From: Bacillota bacterium
Lineage (GTDB): Bacteria; Bacillota; Sulfobacillia; Sulfobacillales; Sulfobacillaceae
Direction of reading: 5' to 3'
NCBI GenBank assembly: GCA_021820965.1
Contig: JAKACZ010000007.1
Span: forward strand, 1-64,000
DNA length: 64,000 nt
The notes under the pieces are model-generated. The model did not search any database. It was not told where the DNA came from and worked only from the letters and a program-made list of their open reading frames with translations. Shown piece by piece: positions 1 to 9,249 of the stretch; position 1 is the stretch's first letter, and every line of letters starts with the position of its first letter. The position numbers and the translations under genes were made by a program.

Positions 1-124
1 AATCTGAGCGAATTGATGGGGACCAACGGTTGCCCTCGATGGACAACATGCTATGATGAGGGAGACGGGATTCCAGGTGGGTGAATTGTTTGACGCACCC
101 CGGTTGAATTAAATGACGTTTGAC

Positions 125-348
125 ATTCCAGAAAAAAAGCGTTTCTCAACCCGAGCCAAATTCCCAGTTTAACTTATGGCTGGACTGGGAGGAAACGGGC
201 ATGCTAAGCTGCTGTGCGTGGCCAAATTCCCGCCTGATGGCCTCGTTTTGGCGAAATGCATGCCCGTAGAGGCTCCCTGTCCAGGAGCAATTCGGTGTCC
301 AGCTTGTTTGCTGAAATTCTGGAAATCCTCACGCTCTTTTTCTGGAAT
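125..348. mobile_element. Small inverted-repeat-bounded element (MITE-like)
   Basis: An 18-bp arm at 125-142 (ATTCCAGAAAAAAAGCGT) is matched in inverted orientation at 331-348 with one mismatch, enclosing about 224 bp. No convincing gene lies inside. The right arm sits a few bases from where the RHS remnant loses its reading frame, so the element probably inserted there or marks an edge of the rearrangement. I saw no clear target duplication and no other copy in the window. It could also be one end of a decayed insertion sequence. Confidence 0.45.
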
Positions 349-364
349 TCTTGGTGCTTAAATA

Positions 365-735
365 CAGGATATTGCCCCCCATGCATCGTAGGTGTACGTG
401 ACGACCTCCTGGCCGAAAGTGCTCGATCCACTTCGGCCACGAGGCCCACCCCGTTCCCGCGCCCGTCGTAGACGTAGCCATAGACGTGGGTGGGGGTGAT
501 CATCAGCACAGGGTGATCCGCGCTGTTGTACAGCCACCGAGCGAGGAGATTGTGGTTGGCAACCGTCTTATGGGCTGGGGTGGCACTGGTGCCCAGGTAA
601 TGCAGGATGACTTCACTGCCGCCCGGCGGCGTGATGGTCGCCATCCGGCCCAAGGCATCGTAGGTGATCGTGGCGGTGCCGCTGGGCGTTGCCACCGTGT
701 TGAGCTGGTGAAAACTTAGGTCGCCCGGGTTGACA
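365..735 (-). pseudogene. RHS/YD-repeat protein fragment
   Basis: Reading leftwards from about 735, the translation carries typical RHS/YD motifs: NPGDLSFHQLNTVATP, then ITYDALGRMATITPPGG, then YGYVYDGRGNGVGLV. A frameshift near 418 moves the last motif, VVTYTYDAWGAI, into another frame, after which a stop follows. RHS proteins are large secreted or surface repeat proteins, often polymorphic toxins. Only about 120 residues of the repeat region remain, with an in-frame stop upstream and neither the start nor the toxin tip, so this is a dead fragment. Confidence 0.75.
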
Positions 736-818
736 AGGTGTCATCATACGAGCATTGGAACTAAAAACCGGAATAAGGCTTGCCCGTCCGTGCACGCAGA
801 GTGCTCCCATCGATCCCC

Positions 819-3227
819 TCATGAAGGCGCGGGCTCGTACAAATTCGGATCCACAGCCTGTACAAAAGGCGACCAATCCCTTACTGAGTAGATCAATAGC
901 CGGTGCATTGCCCGCGTACACGCCGTGTAAAGAAGCTTGCGTTCGTTTTCCTGGCCGTAAACCTGAGGAGAAGTATCATAGATAATAACCGCATCGAACT
1001 CAACCCCCTTGGCGAGATACACCGGAATGATCATCACTCCCTTCCCAAAGGTGAGCGTCTGCTTAGTAACAAGCAGAAGACCGTCGCAGCCTTGTATCCT
1101 TAATGATTCATAAGCCTTGCGGCTTTCGGCTGCGGTTTTCGTAATGACGGCGATGGAGTCAAACCCTTCGGTTCTAAGCGATGCGAGGTCTTTCAACAAT
1201 TGCGTGTCCCGCTTCTTCCCATTGTCTAAACGAACGAGAAGAGGCTTTTTGCCACTTCTGTCAAAGGGGACGATTTCATCTCCGTCGGGGAGCAAGCTTT
1301 TCGTAAATCTCACAATTTCCCGGGTCGACCGATAACTGCGCACAAGGCTGATCACGTTCGTTTCTGCCTCGCCGTAAAGCCGACGCAGGGGCGAGTCAGA
1401 TTCGTGCAAATTCGTAGCCTGCATGAAGATCGTCTGCCTAAAATCACCGAGTACAGTCATCCGGGCACGGGGAAACAGTTTTTTGAGATACTCATATTGA
1501 AACGGTGAATAGTCCTGACCCTCGTCGATGAAAACATACTGGATCTGCGTGTTGGTCCGAATGCCCTCGATCAGTTCTTTGAGATACAAATATGGGGTCG
1601 CGTCTTCATAGAACAATTCGAGCCGACCCAACCTTTCTTTCGTCTGCACACAAATGTCGGTCCATAGAGCGGGGATATCCGCCTCGTTTGTCATGTCCTG
1701 AAAATCTGATTCGTCGCTGAACAACTGAGCGTAGAGTCCTTTAACATCAATAAACATTAGTTTTCTTACGCTTTGCCTCAGCGGTTTGAAACCCTCCTTT
1801 ACGATTTTTTGGCGGAGCAATTCTTCCTCCCGATGAGCAAAGTTAATATCACCTTCGTCTCCCCGCCGCTTTTTATGAATTCTTTTGGCATATTGCTCGA
1901 CAATGTCAAAGACGTCCCTCTCCTCGCGCAGCTCGCCAGAGGCTTCCGCATATTGGTCTTTGTCGAGATAATTTAACTCTTCCAGAACCCATCCCGCCTC
2001 TCCCTCCTTACGTTCCAGCAAGGCGAGTTCATCAAGCAGCCATTCTTGCAACAGAACGACGCGATGGCCTAAAGGTAAAGACGGGGGGGAACTGTGAAAT
2101 CGCGTTCTTATTTGCTCCGCAGTGATCAATTCACGGTCCCGAAACCGAACGCTGTTGAACATCATGCCTTGATGCCCCAACCACAACGCATAGTTGTTCA
2201 GGGCATTCAAGAAACCCTCGGACGCCTTATACTTCATCCCTTGAAGACGAGCCTCATACCCAGGCGCCAGTCGCGCGGTCAGTTCATATTCGATCTGATC
2301 GAAGGGATCCTCGAGCCGTAATGATGCACCCAGATTATATTCGAGATATTCCTGAAAAGTCGTCTGCTGCATGTTCTCCTCGCCAAGCTCGGGTAGCACC
2401 GTGGACACATAACTATTAAAAATCGGATTAGGCGAGAAAAGAATGACCTGGTCCGCTTTGAGCGTCTCTCGGTTTTTGTACAGCAAAAATGCCACGCGCT
2501 GTAACGCGGCGGAGGTCTTCCCACTGCCGGCGGCGCCCTGAACAATAAGCATCCGGCTTTTATCATCTCGGATGATCGCATTTTGCTCCTTCTGAATGGT
2601 GGCAACAATACTCTTCATTTGTGAATCCGCGCCTTTGCCGAGTACCTGCTGCAACAATTCGTCACCAATCGTAACGCTTGCGTCAAACATATTACGGATC
2701 TGCCCATCTTGAATCTGATATTGCCGCTTCAGGTCCATCTTTCCAGTGATTCGTCCCGATGGTGCGACATAAAAGGCGGGACCAGGGGACTGGTCATAGT
2801 ACAGGCTCGCGATGGGGGCACGCCAGTCATACACTAGAAAATTTAATCCGTCTTCGTCAATGAACGAAGATACACCGATATAGACCTGCTCGCTGACGTT
2901 TAGACCATCCTCTTCAAAGTCGATGCGCCCGAAATAAGGAGACGGGAGCAGCCGGTTTAAATTTTTCCATTGCTGCGTCAGTCGCCTGTATCCGCGCTCC
3001 CGTTCAGATAAAACCGCCGCTTGCTGGCTGATCGAGTAAAAGGTCTCTTCGAAATCTCCATGGGTGCTCATGTTAACTGTGACTTCTTCCCAAAAATGCT
3101 TGCGGATGTCCGTCACCTGTTCGCCAAGACCGGTCACCTTCGGCGCCAACTTGATGATTCTTCCCCTCAGCTTCTCAGTAACCCGGTTCAGCCGTTCTTG
3201 TTCCACTTGCCAATCCTCCGCATCCAT
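819..3227 (-). CDS. helD: HelD-type RNA polymerase recycling helicase
   Basis: UvrD/Rep-like superfamily 1 protein of about 802 residues that matches the Bacillota HelD group, which removes stalled or inactive RNA polymerase from DNA. The N-terminal part (to about residue 75) is a charged coiled-coil arm. Walker A (QGAAGSGKTSAALQR) is near residue 230, and the Walker B-like VFIDEGQDYSPFQ is near 565. A UvrD C-terminal motif (LAKGVEFDAVIIYD) is near 740, followed by TACTRAMHRLLIY. I chose the ATG at 3227 because an AAAGGAG site lies just upstream; the open frame runs 23 codons further without a ribosome site. Its DNA is more AT-rich than the metabolic genes. A sigma-A-like promoter lies at 3353-3381. 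Function is inferred from family resemblance. Confidence 0.9.
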   Translation of the reverse strand: MDAEDWQVEQERLNRVTEKLRGRIIKLAPKVTGLGEQVTDIRKHFWEEVTVNMSTHGDFEETFYSISQQAAVLSERERGYRRLTQQWKNLNRLLPSPYFGRIDFEEDGLNVSEQVYIGVSSFIDEDGLNFLVYDWRAPIASLYYDQSPGPAFYVAPSGRITGKMDLKRQYQIQDGQIRNMFDASVTIGDELLQQVLGKGADSQMKSIVATIQKEQNAIIRDDKSRMLIVQGAAGSGKTSAALQRVAFLLYKNRETLKADQVILFSPNPIFNSYVSTVLPELGEENMQQTTFQEYLEYNLGASLRLEDPFDQIEYELTARLAPGYEARLQGMKYKASEGFLNALNNYALWLGHQGMMFNSVRFRDRELITAEQIRTRFHSSPPSLPLGHRVVLLQEWLLDELALLERKEGEAGWVLEELNYLDKDQYAEASGELREERDVFDIVEQYAKRIHKKRRGDEGDINFAHREEELLRQKIVKEGFKPLRQSVRKLMFIDVKGLYAQLFSDESDFQDMTNEADIPALWTDICVQTKERLGRLELFYEDATPYLYLKELIEGIRTNTQIQYVFIDEGQDYSPFQYEYLKKLFPRARMTVLGDFRQTIFMQATNLHESDSPLRRLYGEAETNVISLVRSYRSTREIVRFTKSLLPDGDEIVPFDRSGKKPLLVRLDNGKKRDTQLLKDLASLRTEGFDSIAVITKTAAESRKAYESLRIQGCDGLLLVTKQTLTFGKGVMIIPVYLAKGVEFDAVIIYDTSPQVYGQENERKLLYTACTRAMHRLLIYSVRDWSPFVQAVDPNLYEPAPS

Positions 3228-3352
3228 CAACCCCAACTCCTTTTCCAGAAAAAGTCGAGGAAAAACATTTGACAAGAGCTTACCACCACAGTACAATTAG
3301 AATGTAAAATGCAGTATTTATGTCGATTTAATCAGACGCAGTCGTAAAGATG

Positions 3353-3381
3353 ATTATATCGTCGCGTCTGTTTTTGCGCAA
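3353..3381 (-). promoter_or_regulatory. Promoter of helD, inside a 7-bp dyad
   Basis: On the minus strand TTGCGC (3381-3376) and TATAAT (3358-3353) are separated by 17 bp, which predicts a start near 3346 and a leader of about 120 nt before helD. The -10 box lies between the arms of an inverted repeat, CAGACGC at 3333-3339 and GCGTCTG at 3364-3370, so a dimeric regulator could occlude it. The boxes are seen directly; regulation is inference. Confidence 0.6.
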
Positions 3382-3388
3382 GAAGAGT

Positions 3389-3416
3389 AACCTGGTAAAA
3401 ATATCCAGGTTTTTTT
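3389..3416 (+). terminator. Terminator-like hairpin upstream of helD promoter
   Basis: AACCTGG (3389-3395) pairs with CCAGGTT (3405-3411) and runs into seven T residues, a good intrinsic terminator in the plus direction. No plus-strand gene ends here, so it may terminate a lost gene or insulate the helD promoter. Confidence 0.5.
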
Positions 3417-3607
3417 AATTTCCCGCACCGTTAGTCACATCAAAAATCTACCCACGCACGTTCGGATATCCCCATAAAGCAGGGTTTTTGGCACACTTCG
3501 CATTGTCCCGGTATTTGAGGCGCATTCAAGCTCATTCCGTTTTTTCGCGCGGTTGCTTACACAAACCCGGGTTTCACAGATGTCGGGTAGTACGTGAACG
3601 ACAGGGG

Positions 3608-4962
3608 TCAAATCTGCCTGTTTTCAATCAGCCGAATTAGCGTGGAAATCTCGACGCCGTAGTTGGTTTCCTGGGCGGTCGCCTGATGGGGAAAGCGAGG
3701 GGAGGACAGCATCTCTCGAAATATCCCAGGCTTCGCCATCTCGCTCATCATGGGATCGGGCTCACGGCGTCGCTTGAATTTGGGTCGGATGGTTTTCTTC
3801 TTGAAGGTGCCTTCGGCAAACAGCATCTTGGCCCGGAGCACGTCAAAGCTATACCCGCGGCCCATACGATTCACGACGCGAATAAGGCTATTGAGGCTTT
3901 CCGTATAGGCATTGGTCACCCGATGATCAAAATAAGCCAGGATATGCGGCTGCCAATTACTCCAGGCCTTTATGAGATCGGTGAAAGCCTCGCGGACTTC
4001 GGGTGTCACAGCTTGTTCCCAGGCTGCGTAACGTTCCTGAGCCTGCGCTCGGGTCTGAGCGTCGTAAATCTTGAAGAAGGCTTCCTTCAAGCGATAGGCC
4101 AGCCCGAGAGTCGGATAGTTTTTCACCCAGAGGGACAACAGCAACGCCTCTTTTTCATTGAGCTCCGATTCCCGTTTGAGGAGCACAAAGCGGTCGTGCA
4201 TCAGCCCGCGCCGTTGCGCGGGGGTCAACGATTTCCGCAGGCCCTTGCGCACCCGCTCCACAGCGGCGTTGGCCATTCGAACGACATGAAACTTATCCAC
4301 CACGATGGTCGCCTGCGGCAGGACGGCCCGCACCGCCTCTTGGTAGGGATGCCACATATCCATCGGGACCACCTGCACGCGCTCGGCATTGTTGAGAGTG
4401 GATAAATAGCGCACCACGGTATCCTTATTGCGATTGGGCAAAATCTCGACGAGGGTGCGTTCTCGGATGTTGGTAATCACCGCCCGGGGCCGGATGAGGT
4501 AGATTTCATCCAGGCCCATCTACGTAGGTGTGTCAAAGGTGATCTTCTGTTCCAATTCGGTGACGTAATCTTTGAAAATCAGCCGGACGGTGCCTTCGAC
4601 GATCCCGACGTCTTCGGCGATGCCGGCAAAGGTGCGTTGTGGCGCTTGCGTTCCGATCCAAATTACCAGGCGATTCGTCATCAACCGCCGCGCATTAACA
4701 TCCGGGAGGACTTCATAGAAGGTCTTGCGACAAGCGTGACATCGAAAGCGGCGGGTGTCGATATACATCCCCACGCGCTTGCCGTGCATGGGGAGGTCCT
4801 TAACCAATGTTCTCGTCGACCAAAGCGTTGTAATCGGGCGTGCCCACAATGAAGGCATACGGTCGGTGGGTCCTTCGCGACCGCATGAATGTGATAGTCG
4901 TGCTCCGTCTCCTGGAATTCTGTCACTGTATAGGATGCTAAGTTTAAGATGTTGGGCGGCAT
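3608..4962 (-). pseudogene. ISL3-family transposase, frameshifted and nonsense-mutated
   Basis: An ISL3-type DDE transposase is split over three segments. The N-terminus (MPPNILNLASYTVTEFQETE) starts at 4962 behind a GCAGGAGAG ribosome site. It shifts frame between about 4860 and 4800, continues as VKDLPMHGKRVGMYIDTRRF through the zinc-finger region (FRCHACRKTF), and stops at a TAG at 4520-4522 in the context TPT*MGLDEIYLI. The DDE_Tnp_ISL3 catalytic half then continues to 3608 (VPMDMWHPYQEAVRAVLP, VVDKFHVVRMAN). The frameshift and stop make it inactive. A possible right terminus reads GGGTTTTTGGCACAC from about 3486; no matching left end is visible, so the element is probably truncated. Confidence 0.85.
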
Positions 4963-4978
4963 CACGATCTCTCCTGCG

Positions 4979-5100
4979 TCAATCACAGATTACGAATTTA
5001 CGATAGTACAACATCTCCCGCAGATCAATCACGTAATACGATTTGACATTGTGCTTACATGACTGGATTTAACTGGCAAATCAATCACCAAATACGGATA
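4979..5100. repeat. Three spaced 20-bp near-repeats at the ISL3 5' junction
   Basis: A related 20-bp unit starting TCAATCAC and containing TACG recurs at 4979, 5025 and 5081, with spacings of 46 and 56 bp. The copy at 5081 encodes part of the YLVID motif of the adjacent membrane protein. The others lie in its last codons and past its stop. Local duplication or slippage during insertion is the simplest reading; iteron-like binding sites are possible. Confidence 0.45.
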
Positions 5101-5535
5101 CCCATAAATTTTTACGATGGCAGTGTCTTCTTCTCCTAAGAATTTTTCGCACGGAAGACCATCAGCGATAGATGGGAGTTTTGCATTTTTACGAGCGGCA
5201 CTTAACCGAGCACTGAGAATTTTCCTCACCAATTTGAGAATGTTATGCCCTGCGGCGTAATCAATAATCGCTGCGGAAACGAAGTAAACTAGCATAATCG
5301 GAAGTGGCTGGAGTTGGTGGACGAAATTGCCGGAAGTTAGTAAATGTTTTCGTACAATTGAGAGGGCCGCCCATGCCACAAAAACACTTGGAACGTTCCA
5401 GAGCAGAGCGTAAACGGTAACCTTAATCTCGGATTTAGCGTCTTTAGCTTGAGACAAATAGTCATCAATGAATTTGGCTATAAACCCCGGAAGAAAAAAG
5501 GTAATAGTGATAAATATGTTGGTTAAAAAGTCCAT
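5029..5535 (-). CDS. Small membrane protein, DUF6338-like
   Basis: A 168-residue protein with a hydrophobic N-terminus (FITITFFLPGFIAKFI, residues 8-23), then two further hydrophobic stretches around 45-60 and 78-92, and a soluble tail. Overall shape and the FLPGFI motif resemble DUF6338-type proteins of unknown function. The C-terminal YPYLVIDLP motif is echoed by the near-repeats just downstream, and the end lies against the ISL3 remnant, so the tail may be truncated or altered. It sits among restriction-gene fragments, but no role can be assigned. Confidence 0.45.
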   Translation of the reverse strand: MDFLTNIFITITFFLPGFIAKFIDDYLSQAKDAKSEIKVTVYALLWNVPSVFVAWAALSIVRKHLLTSGNFVHQLQPLPIMLVYFVSAAIIDYAAGHNILKLVRKILSARLSAARKNAKLPSIADGLPCEKFLGEEDTAIVKIYGYPYLVIDLPVKSSHVSTMSNRIT

Positions 5536-5564
5536 TCCACCACTCCCTGTCCATCGCGGCTCAC

Positions 5565-5942
5565 TTATCCGTCAGCTTCTCCAAACAAATCCCCTTGGGT
5601 TGCGCCCACCGCTTTACTCGTGAGCTGCGCTTTCTTGAACGTACCGACCTCGTAACGCGGGTAATCAACGTTTTTGCCGGATAGCAACCTCTCTATGGTC
5701 AGAATTTGAATATGAGGATACGCATGACCGGCGAACGTGTAGTAACCAGCACCGAGAGCTTCCTGTATCATCTTGTGTGTGTCGTCATCAAAGAACCGAA
5801 CGAGCCCGTCAATGCCACCGTCCACGCCTTTTTTGCGGTCATCTTGGGCGGGACGCGCGTCGACGACGGGGCCCAATGCCCACCACTGGAATTGATAGCG
5901 ATCCTCTTGAGCCAGGGACTGGTTTTTCCATGACTCTGGCAT
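5565..5942 (-). pseudogene. Restriction-like C-terminal fragment of a DNA methylase gene
   Basis: The translation reads YQFQWWALGPVVDARP, then KKGVDGGIDGLVRFFDDDT, then AGYYTFAGHAYPHIQILTIE, then GKNVDYPRYEVGTFKKAQ. This is the layout of the nuclease-like tail found on some site-specific DNA methylases. Intact relatives have about 45 residues, including the (E/Q)VK catalytic strand, between the GIDG block and the AGYY block. Here these join directly (DDDTHKMIQEALGAG), so an internal in-frame deletion has removed the active site. The methylase part is not recognisable upstream. Family assignment is from memory of the pattern. Confidence 0.6.
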
Positions 5943-6741
5943 GATTCGACTCTCGATGGAAGCTTTCTACCATTTTGCTTCATCCGAGGTCTAGACACGA
6001 TGATAACAGGCCGGAATTAACAGCCGCACGAACAACGGGAGCGTGGGTTGTCGTCTACGGGATCCTGCGCCAAGATAGGATGGAAAGAGGAGCGGAATTT
6101 GGCCCCGCGTTTGATCCGACGTTGGCGCAACAGGACCTTGGGCCCGCAAGGTGGCGAGCCATGCATCGACGGCGCGGCCCAGCATCTCGTCGTCCAGTCC
6201 GTTCCCATCCATCGTATGTCACCGTCCTGGTTTTTCTCCAGTGTAGCGGGCAGGGGATACCGGATTCCTACCCTTCGCTCGACGAGCATCGACAATAAGA
6301 GAGTCGGTTCACCCCGAAACGGCTGGCGTCCCATCGGGGCGTGCCGGTCTGATCCGCCACGGCACCGTCGCGCGATGCAGCAACCGTGCCGGGCGGGGGT
6401 GGATGGCGGTCAGGTATCGTATCGTGTCGTGTACCGATTAAGGAGGTGTTCTGAATACACTGGGGCATGGGCTTGGGACGATCATTTTGACTATCACGGC
6501 GTCTCCCAACCACCGGGCTCAAGTATCCCATATCTCCTGTGAAAAAAGATTGCTCATACAACATCTCATGGTACAACGGTGTGCGTGGACCGACAGCTAG
6601 ATGCTAGAGCTCCGCGTCCATCAGCAGATTCAATGGACCGTTCTACCCTTGGACCCGTCAATGGCCCTCATTTTTCATCCGTGTGGGTGCCTCGTACCCG
6701 GGGCATGGGCGTCTCCTAAGCAAGTATGAGCCTGTGGACCC
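5943..6741. other. Gene-poor stretch
   Basis: About 800 bp with only short overlapping frames on both strands and no recognisable domain. Given its place upstream of the restriction-like fragment it may be decayed methylase sequence, but I cannot show that. Confidence 0.4.
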
Positions 6742-7317
6742 TCACTTCCCGATGTTATGCGACCGTCTCTGTGTGAGCTGTTCCAGGATTGCCGCATTAG
6801 CTGCGTGCGTGATCTTCACCTTAGGTACCGTGTGGGTCTCGCCTAAGAGGTCGTAATATTGTGCTTCTACAATAATGGGACTGGGCGAAAGGTCGTGGGT
6901 CCAGATTACTACGGGCAAACGGCGGTGCCCGTCAATATGCAGTGCAGTGGTCTGAACAGGCTCTTGTCCATTTGTTTTTACCACCCGCAAATCGATAGCA
7001 GGCCCCGCCCCGACATTCACCGCGTCAAACAAGTATGCCAGTGGCGTGGGCCTATATCCCTCTTTGGACAGTTTCACCGCTGCAAGCATCTTTCCTATGT
7101 CGCCGGAAGAGTGGCGGCGGACAAACCGTATACAGGGTGCAACCCCAAGTCGGCGTTGTGCGACCATCTCATTGAGGGTTCGGATTGAGGCCCGCCACGA
7201 AAGCCAACCCATCGCGACTATAGTTGCGACGCTGAAAACCGCACTTACCGCCTCGACGGGAGCAGCATTCTGTTTGAGCCACGGCCAGAAGCCGAGAACA
7301 ACCCCGTGTATGGTCAC
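6742..7317 (-). CDS. Unknown membrane-anchored protein coupled to mrr
   Basis: 191 residues. An N-terminal membrane segment (about residues 22-42, VSAVFSVATIVAMGWLSW) is followed by a soluble domain that I do not recognise. The GTG start at 7317 overlaps the TGA of the Mrr-type gene (GTGA), so the two were translationally coupled. That suggests it worked with the restriction enzyme, perhaps as a membrane partner. It has no internal stops although the mrr frame is broken. No function assigned. Confidence 0.55.
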   Translation of the reverse strand: MTIHGVVLGFWPWLKQNAAPVEAVSAVFSVATIVAMGWLSWRASIRTLNEMVAQRRLGVAPCIRFVRRHSSGDIGKMLAAVKLSKEGYRPTPLAYLFDAVNVGAGPAIDLRVVKTNGQEPVQTTALHIDGHRRLPVVIWTHDLSPSPIIVEAQYYDLLGETHTVPKVKITHAANAAILEQLTQRRSHNIGK

Positions 7318-7991
7318 GGGGCCAAATAATAAATGGGTCGAAGAGGCAACAGAGCACGGTCGGCGTCAGGGATTTGTGGGTAGTGTTGCACCCACAAATC
7401 AAATAACCGCTTGAGATCAATGAGCATAATTCGTCGACGCTATTGCGACCGCCCCGCTCTTTCGGCCTCAGACGTAAATCCTTCGGTGGACACGTCCGAA
7501 TCACCCAGAATGGCTAAAAAGGACCGAAGTTGTTCTACCGTGGCCTTGCTGTCCCGATGTTTCACCTGGACCAGAATGCGGGGTCCTTTAGCGCCGAGCG
7601 GATCGGTGTGGGCCAAGATATCAATACCACCGTCAGGGCCGGGCGGGGAGACCCACTCGACAAAGTACCCCATGCCACGCAGGAGAGCTGAGACCAGATT
7701 TTGAAAGTCGTAAGGATTGAGGTGCCGGAGATAATCGTCGATTTGTGCCCACGCCGCTTCTTCGGCTTCTTCGACGATGCTGCCGGGATCGGGCATGTCT
7801 TGTTCGGCGGTCGTCGTGATGGCGCCCGTTTCGTCGCCGGCCAGGCTTGCGTGCCATTGGCGGTAGAGTCGTGATGCGTGGCGTTGCAAGGCAGCCGGAT
7901 CGGGAAATTGTTGCGCTTCCCGACCAGCGTCTGTGAGGATCCACTGGCTTTCCTGATTATTCCGTGAGAAAAAAGGGTCTAAACATTGCAC
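7314..7991 (-). pseudogene. mrr: Mrr-type restriction endonuclease, nonsense-mutated
   Basis: The Mrr_cat nuclease domain is clear: LNPYDFQNLVSALLRGMGY, PPGPDGGIDILA and ILVQVKHRDSKATVEQL give the D...QVK catalytic signature. A short deletion is likely at GDSDVSTEGF, where the family usually has GIFVST. The frame is then cut by a TAG at 7440-7442 and continues in the same frame as RRRIMLIDLKRLFDLW to LRPIYYLAP and a TGA at 7314, matching the family's normal ending. A single amber codon (probably from CAG) therefore separates the halves. The N-terminal domain upstream of 7991 is short or missing. Confidence 0.8.
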
Positions 7992-8180
7992 CGCGGAACT
8001 ATCTCTGTGAGTTATGTTTTTGGCTCGGCCCGTCTTGCTTCAGATGACCCTTTTAGGGGACAGCCGACGGGAACCGCATCCACACTTTGGCCCACAAGAC
8101 ACCCTCGTGCGGATTCGTACATGTCGAAAGACCATGATGGGAATGCTGATGTCATTCATCGATAAAGGAGGGGTTGGTAA

Positions 8181-8297
8181 ATGGCAAAACATTGTTGCTG
8201 TACGGCCTGCCAGACCGGTGCCTGCGGGCAGGATTGCACCTGTTCGCAGGGCGCCACAAACTGCTCGTGTTCAACCTGCAATTGCAGCCAGGGATAA
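8181..8297 (+). CDS. Cys-rich 38-residue metallothionein-like peptide
   Basis: The ORF begins ATG GCA AAA at 8181 with a strong AAAGGAGGGG site at 8164-8173 and ends TAA at 8297. It encodes 38 residues with 11 cysteines: CCC at 5-7, then C10, C15, C19, C21, C28, C30, C33 and C35, including CTC, CSC and CNC motifs. That density and the CxC/CxxC spacing are typical of small metal-binding metallothioneins, which chelate Cu, Zn or Cd. There are no aromatic residues. No neighbour explains it and no metal-sensor gene is adjacent. I infer soft-metal binding, fitting a metal-rich habitat; homology was not tested. Confidence 0.65.
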   Translation: MAKHCCCTACQTGACGQDCTCSQGATNCSCSTCNCSQG

Positions 8298-9249
8298 TAA
8301 GAACGAGAGTGTAAGGCGGAACTCCAAAGGGTGTGAGGAGAGAGGCGAGCCCGGGGCCACGGCCTCCGGCTTCATGCTGTGAATTTGAGTCCGGCGCCGG
8401 ATTGTGGGGCCTCCGCAGTGGAACAGTTTGACGGTGAAACCGGGAGGTCCCTTCAGTTTCGCCATCTCGCGTGCGACCCAAATAACCCTCTTGCTCGCAA
8501 AAAGGCCTGTTACTGCCCAAATCCTGCAAGGACGGTCCTGTAGCGAGCAGTCCTCTTCCAGAGACCATAAGTGGTCTGCGTTGTGGGGGCTTCACAAATC
8601 CTCACCCTTTTTCATCATATGCGGCACAACCGTCGGACAAATCCGCGCGGAAGATTTGACCTATCGCGGGGATGGTGGAATAGAAGTATCCGGTCCGCTT
8701 ATCCCAAGGCGAAAAAGCTAGCACGTTTCAAGACCGATGAATAGGTGGGCCACGTTATCGGCACACTGGCGGGAGGTCCCATTATTAGACCCGGCCGCCA
8801 TTTCCTTAATATTCGGGGGCTCCAGTGATTTCGATCACGATTGTACCGCCGCAGTCGGATAGATTATGGTAAGGAGATCGAGAGGAATAAATTGCTAAGT
8901 AATGCAGCCAACGATATCAGAATCGGCACACCGAATAGATTCGCAAAAACCAAAAACAGTCCAGGTAGACGGCAACGTGAAATGCACCAAGGAATACGAC
9001 TTCGGCAACGCGAGCGCAGGAAGACTGCCGACGGTTAGTGCTATTATATCGTAGCCCATTTCTAGTGACAAGCGTTCCCTTGGACACGTCCGAATTTTCA
9101 GAGCCTGAAGGATATGGAAATATTCTCTTCGCTGTCCAATGAATGGGAGGCCGCACTTTGGTGTTGTCTCGGAGACGTAGACCAGATACCTTATTGGTGC
9201 GAGCTTAGATTTAGATTATTTGTCCCCGTATCACGGAAAGGAGAGTACG
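8298..9249. other. Long non-coding or decayed stretch
   Basis: No confident gene in 950 bp. On the minus strand around 8870-9030 two frames give short hydrophobic runs (VFLGAFHVAVY, then LFLVFANLFGVPILISLAA) that would join into a transporter-like segment if frameshifted, so a degraded permease fragment is possible. The APC permease ribosome site AAAGGAGAG lies at about 9237-9245. Confidence 0.35.

Noticed and set aside
3686-4405. 239-codon open frame on the plus strand
   Set aside because: It lies antisense to the ISL3 transposase, whose translation matches the family; the plus-strand product has no recognisable domain.
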